In this document: positions 1 to 6,767 of the stretch, in pieces
Position numbering within the stretch: position 1 is the first letter of the stretch
Layout: each line of letters starts with the position of its first letter
NCBI GenBank assembly: GCA_031383555.1
Contig: JANMZR010000125.1
Location: 1-17,189, forward strand
DNA length: 17,189 nt
Direction: 5' to 3'
Origin: JANMZR01 sp031383555
Lineage (GTDB): Bacteria; Bacteroidota; Bacteroidia; Cytophagales; Spirosomataceae
Made by a program: the position numbers and the translations under genes
The notes under the pieces: generated by a model
Seen by the model: the letters and a program-made list of their open reading frames with translations, nothing else
What the model was told of the DNA's origin: nothing
Database searches by the model: none

Positions 1-195
1 AAAGGCATTAGTTGTGGGCTCAGAATAAATCCCCAATACGCTGAGGTTGAGACTGATATGTATAATCCATGTATAGCTGGCTCACGCTTAGGCATAACTC
101 GAAATCAGCTAGGCGATACTTTGCCCGAAGGTGTAGAAGGCTTGCACTCGCATACTTTATGTGAAAACGACTCCTTCGGGCAAAGTATCGCCTAG
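1..195 (+). pseudogene. Internal fragment of carboxynorspermidine decarboxylase (second, inverted copy)
   Basis: Frame 1 on the plus strand reads an internal piece of NspC with no start codon. It contains the same residues as the minus-strand copy (KGISCGLRINPQYAE and onward) and then continues past the point where that copy breaks off, with EGLHSHTLCENDS. That is the expected next segment of this PLP enzyme. Homology ends near base 174, where the sequence turns back into the other strand; the frame reaches a TAG at 193-195. The reading frame is clean, so this was recently part of an intact gene. It is the left arm of the fold-back and is probably an allele from a related strain joined to this contig, or otherwise a true inverted partial duplication. 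Confidence 0.8.
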
Positions 196-303
196 CTGAT
201 TGCGAGTTATGCCTAAACGTGAGCCAGCTATACATGGATTATACATATTAGTCTCAACCTCAGCGTATTGTGGATTTATTCTGAGCCCACAACTAATGCC
301 TTT
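1..303. repeat. Fold-back inverted repeat within nspC
   Basis: Bases 1-131 are the reverse complement of 173-303 (position i pairs with 304-i) with four mismatches, at 33, 55, 87 and 102, so about 97% identity. The centre, 132-172, is not palindromic. Both arms code for the same stretch of carboxynorspermidine decarboxylase. Three of the four differences are synonymous third-position changes and one swaps Asp for Asn, which looks like natural strain divergence and not random sequencing error. The left arm reaches the window edge, so its true length is unknown. No transposase or terminal repeat is present. Confidence 0.93.
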
Positions 304-657
304 TGCTTGAGCCCTTTTACCAAACTGAGCCAATTGGTTTAAGGAATTAAAAGAAATATGCGACGAATAGCCTGTTAATTCTTCCCATTCGGCTTCTAAA
401 AATGCTGGTGAATAAACATGTGCTTTTGATCCCATTTCTTCAAACCCTAACCTTGCCTCATGTAATGAACTAGCAGTGGAGCCAGCCAAATATTGCTTTA
501 CCAATGGAAAAGTAGAATACATTGAAAAGCCCTTTAAAGCACAAATTATTTCGATTCCCGCTTGTTTTTGTACATATTTTAGTTTTTCAAGGTTTTTTTT
601 CAGAAGAGCTTCTTCTAAAACATAACAAGGTGATGGAACTTGCTGCAAATCGATCAT
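157..657 (-). CDS. nspC: Carboxynorspermidine decarboxylase, 3' truncated by the fold-back
   Basis: NspC (CASDC) is a cytoplasmic PLP enzyme of the alanine-racemase fold. It decarboxylates carboxy(nor)spermidine in the pathway that many Bacteroidota use to make spermidine. The start chosen is the ATG at 657 (MIDLQQVPSPCYVLEE), which matches the family N-terminus; an in-frame ATG at 690 would add 11 atypical residues. Lys42 in the ALKGF motif is the expected PLP-binding lysine. About 160 residues are authentic against a family length near 380. After LPEGV the frame runs into inverted sequence (VVFT) and stops at 157, so the C-terminal half with the remaining active-site residues is absent here. 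The upstream membrane-protein gene ends at 695, so co-transcription is likely. The partner enzyme CASDH lies upstream at 4744-5958. Confidence 0.88.
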   Translation of the reverse strand: MIDLQQVPSPCYVLEEALLKKNLEKLKYVQKQAGIEIICALKGFSMYSTFPLVKQYLAGSTASSLHEARLGFEEMGSKAHVYSPAFLEAEWEELTGYSSHISFNSLNQLAQFGKRAQAKGISCGLRINPQYAEVETNMYNPCIAGSRLGITRNQLGDTLPEGVVFT

Positions 658-694
658 TTTTTTAAACTTTTTCACAAATTTACAGCTCATGTGA

Positions 695-2176
695 TTACTT
701 TTTTATTAAATATTTCACAAAAAAGCTATTATTATCAGATAAATATTGATTGGCCTCTGCTGGAGAATGATAATTTTTGAGCACTTGGTACATATCGCCA
801 TATACAAAGTATGTTTTTGGCTCACCAATAAGTTTATTGTGAATAGTACCTCGCCACATCACTTTCAATGGTGCAAAAGCTCCAATTATAAATAGGCTTA
901 TTAAAACATATTTCATTTTAGTTTTTTGCTTAAAAATATAGGAAATACGGTTTGTCAAAATAATGTTTAGCAGGAAAATTGCTGGTATACAGGCTCTTGC
1001 AGTAAAATCATTATTTCTACCAAAATGAAATAGTGGTAAAATAAAAAGTACGATCAAAATTGGAATTAAGCTTTTATCTAATACAATTTGAGGGGCTTTT
1101 TTTGTGAAAACTATAAAACAAAAAGTAATTAATCCGAATTCTAACAATATAAAAAATAGCCAGACAATTAGCCAGTTACTATCAAAATTCCATATAAAAC
1201 CTGTTGATGATTCCCCACTTTTTGAACTTAATAAATAGAGAAAAATAGGCAAGCAACCAATTGTAATTATGATTGTTGGTAAATATTCTGTAAACTTTAA
1301 GGATAATGATCTGGTTTTTATTGAGTTATATACAAAATTACCTAATATAATAAGTACAATACTTACAGCTGGAAACGGTGCCCAGATGGCCAAAAGCGGT
1401 ATTAATGCGATAGATTTATAACCTTTTTGCTCGTAAAAAATTTCATATGCAATAAAACCAATGACCATACAAGCGGGAATGAACTGATTGGGAACCCAAA
1501 CTGAAGATAAATATAGTGGCATATAAATGAGAAATGCATCTGACATGGGCTTAAAATCTGACCAATACAAATCTGAGAAATTTATTTTACCAATTGTAAT
1601 TTCAAAAATATGGTTTGCAGTAGTATAAAGGCCACCAAAAAGTAAAAAGATAAATAAATAAACTAGGCTTTTTTTACCGATTAATAAATAGGCCCAAAAT
1701 AGCACTAAGCACATTCCAATTGCAGTCCAAAACATCGATAATATACGCACATGATTGAATGTTTTTGCCAAAAATGCAGGCAATAAATAGTAGCCAAAAT
1801 AATAGCAAGGGTAACTATCCACCTCTGCATAGCGAAATGGCCAAGGTTTTTCATACAAATCACGGAATTTGGTGTTGTGGCCTAGGTAGTCGTATATCTG
1901 ATCAGAAAAACCTCCTGCTCCGGAAATTAAAATTAAAAATATAGCAATAAAAGCTATAAAAAATAAGTTTAAATAGCTGAAATTGAATGTATTAAGATAA
2001 ATTGATTGTTCGAAATCGTACTTTAATAATTGTATGGAGCCGAAAATTAATAGGATGGAAGTTAAAATACCTATAGGGCTTTTTAGCCAGTAAATACAAA
2101 AAAGAAGGTTGGGTAAAAGCAAATATAGAATTGAGAGTAGCTTTAAATATTTTGAAATTTTAATGGCGGGAATCAT
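695..2176 (-). CDS. Polytopic integral membrane protein, possibly GT-C glycosyltransferase-like
   Basis: This 493-residue protein has roughly ten or more hydrophobic helices along its length, so it is an inner-membrane protein. After the first three helices there is a longer polar loop near residues 85-125, with GAGGFSDQIYDYLGHN, then KPWPF and a Tyr-rich CYYFGYY motif. Such a first large loop with acidic residues, followed by many helices and a short soluble tail, resembles lipid-linked-sugar glycosyltransferases of the GT-C fold and related uncharacterised Bacteroidota membrane proteins. I do not recognise a named family, so the enzymatic role is inference. It lies 33 bases after the serine hydrolase gene and just before nspC, all on the same strand, so the three may share a transcript. 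Confidence 0.75.
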   Translation of the reverse strand: MIPAIKISKYLKLLSILYLLLPNLLFCIYWLKSPIGILTSILLIFGSIQLLKYDFEQSIYLNTFNFSYLNLFFIAFIAIFLILISGAGGFSDQIYDYLGHNTKFRDLYEKPWPFRYAEVDSYPCYYFGYYLLPAFLAKTFNHVRILSMFWTAIGMCLVLFWAYLLIGKKSLVYLFIFLLFGGLYTTANHIFEITIGKINFSDLYWSDFKPMSDAFLIYMPLYLSSVWVPNQFIPACMVIGFIAYEIFYEQKGYKSIALIPLLAIWAPFPAVSIVLIILGNFVYNSIKTRSLSLKFTEYLPTIIITIGCLPIFLYLLSSKSGESSTGFIWNFDSNWLIVWLFFILLEFGLITFCFIVFTKKAPQIVLDKSLIPILIVLFILPLFHFGRNNDFTARACIPAIFLLNIILTNRISYIFKQKTKMKYVLISLFIIGAFAPLKVMWRGTIHNKLIGEPKTYFVYGDMYQVLKNYHSPAEANQYLSDNNSFFVKYLIKK

Positions 2177-2209
2177 TATGTTTTATTTTTTGCCAAAAAT
2201 AGGCAAATA

Positions 2210-3241
2210 TTATTTAGTTTTTAAGGCTTCGTTTTCATTATCATCTGGAACATCGATAAAATATTTGCGCTTTTCAGGATAAAGAATCGCTTCCACCTTT
2301 TTCATATTTGGTATATATCCATTAGCCTGGTTACTCAAGCAAATAATTACTGAATTTGTTTTAGCATCATGTAAATAAAAATTTTTAAAGCCATGCCACC
2401 AGCCAGTATGAAAGGTTTGCAAACTACTATCTGGTAACCTATTTATACGCCAACCAAAGCCATAGTTTTTGGTTTCCAAATTTTTGAAGTTTAATTTTGG
2501 TTTTAAGGCCTCTGACAATGTTTCCTCTTTCAGTAATTTATTGGAATTCAAGGCATTATCCCAAAGTAATAAATCGTTAACTGTTGAATAAATTCCTTTG
2601 TCGCCTACTACACCATCCAAATAATCAATAGCCGATTGCCTAGAAGGAGTATCAAAACCTTTCGCTGCATTTTTTACTTTTTCCGGATAATTTGGGTCAT
2701 AAATAAAGGTGTTTTTCATGCCAGCTGGCTCAAAAAGGTGCTTTTGGGCGTATTTTCTAAAATTTAAACCACTTATTTTTTCCACAATATAGGCTAAATA
2801 CATGTAGTTGGAATTGTTATAATTAAACCTTGCATTAGGTAAGTAGTTAATGCCCGGCTTATATTGAGCCATTAATTCCACCACCATTTTGTTTGTGAGG
2901 GGCTTGGTTTTGTCATAAACTTTATCCAAACAATAAATATAATTGGGAATACCAGAGCTATGTGTGAGCAGGCTAAATATGGTAATTGAAGAATCAAAAG
3001 GAAAACTGGGAACATGCTTATAAACAGGGTCCACATATTTCAAAAGCCCTTTTTCTTGCAATTGCATAATGGCTACTGCTGTAAATTGCTTTGAGACAGA
3101 GGCCAATTGAAAAGGCGAATCGATAGCCAATTGCTCTTTTGTAAGCAAATTTTTATAGCCAAAACTGCCTTTATATATCACATGACCTTTTTCGGAAACC
3201 AACACATTACCATTAAAAACTCCATTTTGAAACAAATCCAT
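2210..3241 (-). CDS. Beta-lactamase-family serine hydrolase (class C / PBP4 fold)
   Basis: Counting from the ATG at 3241 this is 343 residues with the three motifs of the fold: Ser48-Val-Ser-Lys51 (catalytic Ser and Lys), Tyr141-Asn-Asn143, and His278-Thr-Gly280. Relatives act as peptidases, esterases or D-amino-acid hydrolases in the envelope; the substrate cannot be told from sequence. The annotated ATG leaves no signal peptide. However, the frame stays open upstream to a TAA at 3416-3418 and encodes a hydrophobic run (IYIFLLLFIF) followed by Cys-Lys, like a lipoprotein leader. No ATG, GTG or TTG precedes that leader. The gene therefore probably lost its start, uses a rare ATT/ATC start, or makes a shortened cytoplasmic protein. 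A second serine hydrolase is at 14133-15671. Confidence 0.85.
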   Translation of the reverse strand: MDLFQNGVFNGNVLVSEKGHVIYKGSFGYKNLLTKEQLAIDSPFQLASVSKQFTAVAIMQLQEKGLLKYVDPVYKHVPSFPFDSSITIFSLLTHSSGIPNYIYCLDKVYDKTKPLTNKMVVELMAQYKPGINYLPNARFNYNNSNYMYLAYIVEKISGLNFRKYAQKHLFEPAGMKNTFIYDPNYPEKVKNAAKGFDTPSRQSAIDYLDGVVGDKGIYSTVNDLLLWDNALNSNKLLKEETLSEALKPKLNFKNLETKNYGFGWRINRLPDSSLQTFHTGWWHGFKNFYLHDAKTNSVIICLSNQANGYIPNMKKVEAILYPEKRKYFIDVPDDNENEALKTK

Positions 3242-3415
3242 AAAAAGGGAATCGAGGCGATAGGCTTTTTCATCGGCTGATTTTTGATCGAAAGACTCAA
3301 ATAAACTATCAGTTCGGGCTTGACTGTATGAAGAATTTTGTTTTTGCTTTTTATCAGTTTTATTTTTACAATATTGAAAAATAAATAATAATAAAAAGAT
3401 GTAAATGATTGATTG
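3242..3415 (-). other. Open N-terminal extension of the serine hydrolase lacking a standard start codon
   Basis: Fifty-eight codons without a stop lie directly in frame ahead of the ATG at 3241. They read a hydrophobic stretch, then CKNKTDKKQKQN, then a polar linker (DSLFESFDQKSADEKAY) that runs smoothly into the catalytic domain. This is the layout of a Bacteroidota lipoprotein: a short leader, Cys, then a Lys/Asn-rich tether. The hydrophobic part begins near ATT at 3404-3406, and the frame closes at TAA 3416-3418 with no ATG/GTG/TTG between. It is best read as the original N-terminus whose start has been lost or is non-canonical. Confidence 0.65.
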
Positions 3416-3464
3416 TTAGGTAGTCGGTTTCAAAAGGAATTCTTATAATTACAGTTAGATAGAA

Positions 3465-4109
3465 TTAAAATGATTTAAGCGAGAAATATATCATACTAAA
3501 AAATAATATAAGCATAATAATTGCCTTAAATCCAAATTGGTTGAAAATATCTTTTAAGTTAATTTGAGGCTCAATAATTGGATTAACTACATCATTATCA
3601 AAATAATGCAAATAGGATTTGTCAATTAATGTACCGTTGTCAATTGCAATTATATTTTGTGGTGAATTAACAACTTCTGCAATTATAAATTCATTTCTTT
3701 CTAAGTCAAAAGCGTATCTTTCAATATTTTTTTTCATGCAAATATTAAGAATTCCAATTAAGTCTTTGTATTTTTAATTTAAAGGTAATTTTATACATAA
3801 TCCATATTGAAATGATTCTGGCTTATTTTGAGTAAATACTTTTTTATTTTTTAATTGTAGGAAATTATCTAATTTTTCAGAAAGTTTTGGATCGAATAAA
3901 TTGTACTTTGCTAAAACTTCAATGTCTATTCTTAAATTTTCTATAGTGAAATTTATTTCTGATTCTGGACTTCCTAAATCAGGCATGTTTAATTGAATAA
4001 CTCTTTGAGAATCTTTATTCAATTGAAAATTATATGAATAATAAAATATCAAAAGTGGCAATAAAATTAAACTAATGAGGCCAGGTTGATAGATTTTAAG
4101 TCTTTTCAT
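3465..4109 (-). pseudogene. Two-helix membrane protein gene interrupted by one in-frame TAA
   Basis: Two short open frames (3774-4109, 111 residues; 3465-3737, 90 residues) lie in the same frame. They are separated only by a TAA at 3774-3776 and twelve sense codons (KYKDLIGILNIC). Read through, they give one protein of about 214 residues. It has an N-terminal anchor helix near residues 10-28 (GLISLILLPLLIFYYSY), a soluble middle, and a C-terminal helix (AIIMLILFFSMIYF). Neither half alone looks complete. I do not recognise a named family, though the layout recalls small uncharacterised envelope proteins of Bacteroidota. The gene starts 4 bases after the PIN toxin stop codon, so it may have been part of that transcript. 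It could still be a real pair of small proteins, but a nonsense mutation is the simpler reading. Confidence 0.75.
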
Positions 4110-4113
4110 GGTT

Positions 4114-4497
4114 TTACCAAATTAAATCTACATTATATTCTTTGAAAATTATGTCTCTGCCAACAATTTTGATATTTTCTGTAAGAGATTGAGCAATAAT
4201 TATTCTATCGAAAGGGTCACGATGATGAAAGGGTAATTTTGAAACAGTAATAATATGTTCTGGGAGTATTTCCAATATAGAAAAGCCATTTAAGGACATG
4301 TTTTTGATAATTGATTCAATATTATTCTTTAATTCTAGTTTATTTAGACTCGCCTTAATAGCAATTTCCCAAAGACTTGCTATACTAATTAAAGTTTCAT
4401 TTTCAATATTTTCAATTAGATTTCTTACAGATTCAGGTAAATTATTGTCGTTCTCAACAAACCAAATAAATGCATGAGTATCTAGTAATAGTTTCAT
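4114..4497 (-). CDS. Type II toxin-antitoxin system toxin, PIN domain (VapC-like)
   Basis: This 127-residue protein spans a full PIN domain. The acidic residues expected to hold the metal are visible: Asp6 in LLLDTHAFIW, Glu44 in SLWEIAIK, Asp94 and Asp97 in HRDPFDRIIIAQ, and Asp115 in VGRD. PIN toxins are magnesium-dependent RNases that typically cut tRNA or rRNA. The start codon overlaps the antitoxin stop by one base (TAATG at 4495-4499), which indicates translational coupling. All key residues are intact, so the toxin should be active if expressed. The DTHAFIW variant is the kind usually paired with DUF2281 or Phd-type antitoxins, as here. The RNA target cannot be predicted. Confidence 0.9.
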   Translation of the reverse strand: MKLLLDTHAFIWFVENDNNLPESVRNLIENIENETLISIASLWEIAIKASLNKLELKNNIESIIKNMSLNGFSILEILPEHIITVSKLPFHHRDPFDRIIIAQSLTENIKIVGRDIIFKEYNVDLIW

Positions 4498-4694
4498 TAC
4501 ATATATTCTTTAAAATCTTCCAATGGCTCATCGAAATCTTTGGACAAAACAAAAGTTCCCTGCATACATCCAGCTTTAGGGTGTACTTTTTTAGTTTCAT
4601 ACTTTTTTTCTAGAAATTCTATGAAATCAATTACTTCAGCTCGTAAATTTTCTTGAAGCGATGAAATCTTCGAATACAATAGTAAGTCTGACAT
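4497..4694 (-). CDS. DUF2281-type antitoxin partner of the PIN toxin
   Basis: This small acidic protein of 65 residues begins MSDLLLYSKISSLQENLRAE, followed by VIDFIEFLEKKYE, which is the DUF2281 helical motif. The C-terminal part (MQGTFVLSKDFDEPLEDF) is typical of the segment that binds and blocks PIN toxins. It sits directly upstream of the toxin with a one-base overlap, the usual antitoxin-first order. Such antitoxins commonly repress their own promoter together with the toxin. A TATTTTTG box at 4717-4724 could serve as that promoter. Confidence in the pair is high because order, overlap and both families agree. Confidence 0.88.
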   Translation of the reverse strand: MSDLLLYSKISSLQENLRAEVIDFIEFLEKKYETKKVHPKAGCMQGTFVLSKDFDEPLEDFKEYM

Positions 4695-4716
4695 ATTCTT
4701 AAAGTTTTTATTTGTT

Positions 4717-4724
4717 CAAAAATA
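4717..4724 (-). promoter_or_regulatory. Possible -7 box for the PIN/DUF2281 pair
   Basis: The minus strand reads TATTTTTG, an exact match to the Bacteroidota TAnnTTTG -7 element. It is placed so that the leader would be roughly 15-20 bases ahead of the antitoxin ATG at 4694. No clear TTTG -33 element lies 19-21 bases upstream, so this is only a candidate. Confidence 0.35.
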
Positions 4725-4743
4725 CTAAAAATAAGATAAAAAT

Positions 4744-5958
4744 CTACATATCCACACTCAATACCTTATCCACCTCCTCATGCCACGGCAAACCATGTAC
4801 ATTGAGCATCGCCATAAATGGGTCGGGATTCATTTCTTCGCAATTCCATACGCCTGGTTGCATCCATTCGCCAGTGATCATCATCATGGCACCTAGCTTG
4901 GCTGGTACGCCAGTAGTATAGCTAACGCCCTGAGCCTGAACCTCTTTCCAGCAGTCCTGATGCTTGCAATTGTTCCAAACATAATAGGTTTTTGGTTTGC
5001 CGTCTTTAATGCCTTTTATTTGGCAACCAATACTAGTTTCGCCTGTATAATTGGCTCCTAGGCTACCAGGCTCTGGCAAAACAGCCTTTAAAAATTCCAA
5101 TGGTACTATATCCATTCCTTGGAATTTGATAGGTTTGATACTAGTCATTCCTACATTTTCAAGTACATTCAAATGGGTAATATATTGCTGGCCGAAAGTC
5201 ATCCAAAAACGTGCTCTTTTCAAAGTTGGGAAGTTTTTCACTAAGCTCTCCAATTCCTCATGGTAAAGTACATAACTCTCTTTTGGGCCAATACCTGGGT
5301 AGTGAATTGGTTTATGAATGCTCATCGCCTCAATCTCTTTCCACTCACCATTTTCCCAATATTGTCCTGGCTGTGTAATTTCTCTGATGTTTATTTCTGG
5401 GTTAAAATTAGTTGCAAAAGCCTTTCCGTGGTCGCCCGCATTACAATCTATAATGTCCAACTCATGCATTTCGTCGAAATGATGTTTGGCTGCATAGGCG
5501 GTATAAACTTGTGTTACACCAGGGTCAAAGCCACAACCCAAAAGCGCCATTAGCCCGGCTTTTTCAAACCGTTCTTTATAGGCCCATTGCCAGCTGTATT
5601 CAAATTTGGCAACATCTTTTGGCTCATAATTGGCGGTGTCCATATAATGAATTCCCGTTTCAAGGCAGGCATCCATAATGGTCAAATCCTGGTAGGGGAG
5701 AGCCACATTGATAATCATAAATGGCTTTACTTTGTTGATTAAAGCCACCAATTCAGGCACCAAATCGGCATTTACTTGATGGGTTTCTACTTTGGTCGGT
5801 AAGTTAATTGCCTCACATTCAGCGGCAATAACTTCACATTTTCGCAAGGTTCTGCTGGCTAAAACCACCTCTGAAAAAACTTGTGGATTCATTGCGCATT
5901 TTTTAACCACAACGTTCCCAACTCCACCTGCGCCTATTATTAATACTTTTTTTGCCAT
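4744..5958 (-). CDS. Carboxynorspermidine synthase (saccharopine dehydrogenase family)
   Basis: This is a 404-residue NADPH-dependent enzyme (CASDH) that condenses aspartate semialdehyde with a diamine (putrescine or diaminopropane) and reduces the imine to carboxy(nor)spermidine, the substrate of NspC. The N-terminus has a Rossmann motif (VLIIGAGGVG, Gly9/11/14). HYMDTANYEP, GLMALLGCGFDPGVTQVY and the DIIDCNAGDHG segment are typical of the bacterial CASDH branch, as distinct from true lysine-pathway saccharopine dehydrogenases. The length is complete for the family. The ATG lies one base after the stop of the nucleotidyltransferase gene, so the two are probably co-transcribed. Its pathway partner nspC is on the same strand about 4 kb downstream, past a toxin-antitoxin pair and three other genes. 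Confidence 0.92.
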   Translation of the reverse strand: MAKKVLIIGAGGVGNVVVKKCAMNPQVFSEVVLASRTLRKCEVIAAECEAINLPTKVETHQVNADLVPELVALINKVKPFMIINVALPYQDLTIMDACLETGIHYMDTANYEPKDVAKFEYSWQWAYKERFEKAGLMALLGCGFDPGVTQVYTAYAAKHHFDEMHELDIIDCNAGDHGKAFATNFNPEINIREITQPGQYWENGEWKEIEAMSIHKPIHYPGIGPKESYVLYHEELESLVKNFPTLKRARFWMTFGQQYITHLNVLENVGMTSIKPIKFQGMDIVPLEFLKAVLPEPGSLGANYTGETSIGCQIKGIKDGKPKTYYVWNNCKHQDCWKEVQAQGVSYTTGVPAKLGAMMMITGEWMQPGVWNCEEMNPDPFMAMLNVHGLPWHEEVDKVLSVDM

Positions 5959-5959
5959 T

Positions 5960-6280
5960 TTAATAAAATTTCTTATTTGTTTTTAAAATATTTTCTTTTA
6001 ATTCATCATTCTTTAGGTTTTCAAAATGAATTAAATCTACTTTATATGGAATTGGTAAAACTTCATTTATAAAACTTTTAGTATCCCAAATAGTTTTCTC
6101 AGTTAGTTTTATTCCAAATATGACCAAATCGATATCGCTGCCATTTCTAAAATTATTTTTTGCCCTACTTCCAAAAATACAAACATTCTCAATTTCTGGA
6201 ACACTTTTTAAATAGTCTACCAATAGAACATAGCTTTTATCTGAAATGCCAAAATTATTTGTTTGAGGTTGCTTTAACAT
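5960..6280 (-). CDS. MntA-like minimal nucleotidyltransferase (antitoxin of a HEPN/MNT pair)
   Basis: This 106-residue protein is a minimal nucleotidyltransferase. The signature GSRAKNNFRNGSDIDL gives Gly37-Ser38, ten residues, then Asp49-x-Asp51, the GSX10DXD motif of MntA. In characterised systems MntA neutralises the HEPN toxin by adding AMP to its Tyr. The family usually has a third acidic residue; KVDLIH near the C-terminal third is a candidate. Its start overlaps the HEPN gene by 26 bases (6255-6280), and its stop (5960-5962) is one base from the CASDH start. The toxin-first order matches known hepT-mntA pairs. Antitoxin activity is inferred from family and context. Confidence 0.88.
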   Translation of the reverse strand: MLKQPQTNNFGISDKSYVLLVDYLKSVPEIENVCIFGSRAKNNFRNGSDIDLVIFGIKLTEKTIWDTKSFINEVLPIPYKVDLIHFENLKNDELKENILKTNKKFY

Positions 6281-6662
6281 TTAAATAATTATATAGTTTT
6301 TCCAATTCGACAAAATATTGGTTAGTTATTAAAAAAAAGGCAGTTTCTGCATTTTTTTCGTCATAGGTATGAGAAATCAGATTTCTTTTCTCAAGCATAT
6401 CAAGCCAAATATCACCGTCTTCAATTATACCAAAATTAAATGATTCCTTAATAATTTCCCTTGGATAAATTGAAGTCACTCCATTTTCATATAAAAAGTC
6501 CTTCATGCTTTTCCAAGCCAATTCGAAAGAAAATTCAAAATATTGAATCAAACCTGCTATCTCTAAGTCATTTAAATCTTTTTTTTGTATAGCTGATCTT
6601 AATTGGCTCATTGCTTTTTCGTATTGCGAAAAACGTTGTAGCCACCTTTTTTTCTCTTCCAT
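6255..6662 (-). CDS. HepT-like HEPN protein (HI0074 family), RNase toxin candidate
   Basis: This 135-residue helical protein is of the nucleotidyltransferase-substrate-binding (HI0074) branch of HEPN. The catalytic motif R-x4-H-x-Y is intact as RNLISHTY (Arg93, His98, Tyr100). In HepT the Arg/His pair is needed for RNase activity and the Tyr is the residue AMPylated by MntA. The N-terminal WLQRFSQYEKA and FSFELAWKSMKDFL segments are typical of the family. It overlaps the downstream nucleotidyltransferase by 26 bases. Because all key residues are present in both genes, this looks like a working pair. The alternative is a non-toxic nucleotide-modifying complex, since the HI0073/HI0074 branch is less well studied. 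Confidence 0.88.
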   Translation of the reverse strand: MEEKKRWLQRFSQYEKAMSQLRSAIQKKDLNDLEIAGLIQYFEFSFELAWKSMKDFLYENGVTSIYPREIIKESFNFGIIEDGDIWLDMLEKRNLISHTYDEKNAETAFFLITNQYFVELEKLYNYLNVKATSNK

Positions 6663-6691
6663 ATTAAAAAAAAAATAAAATAAAATTTTTA

Positions 6692-6699
6692 CAAAAATA
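6692..6699 (-). promoter_or_regulatory. Possible -7 box upstream of the HEPN/MNT genes
   Basis: The minus strand reads TATTTTTG, matching TAnnTTTG, about 30 bases ahead of the HEPN ATG at 6662. A TTTG lies upstream at a spacing of 24, longer than the usual 19-21, so support is partial. If real, it would also drive CASDH, because the three genes overlap or nearly touch. Confidence 0.35.
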
Positions 6700-6714
6700 A
6701 TTAAAAAGATTGTG

Positions 6715-6746
6715 ATTGGCTGTCAAATAAATTATCTTTAATTTTG
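6715..6746 (+). promoter_or_regulatory. Bacteroidota-type promoter for the retropepsin-like gene
   Basis: ATTG at 6715-6718 (one base off TTTG) is followed after 20 bases by TAATTTTG at 6739-6746, an exact TAnnTTTG -7 element. Transcription would begin near 6751, so the ATG at 6756 would be almost leaderless. This favours the second in-frame ATG at 6768. Confidence 0.5.
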
Positions 6747-6767
6747 TTATAAAATATGAATAAAGCA

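Noticed and set aside
1..303. Inverted repeat as the terminal repeats of an insertion sequence or as an integron/attachment site
   Set aside because: The arms are coding sequence of nspC, the centre is only 41 bases, and there is no transposase, integrase or target duplication.
4744..5958. Lysine-pathway saccharopine dehydrogenase
   Set aside because: The sequence segments match the CASDH branch, and the pathway partner nspC is on the same strand nearby, so the polyamine role is preferred.
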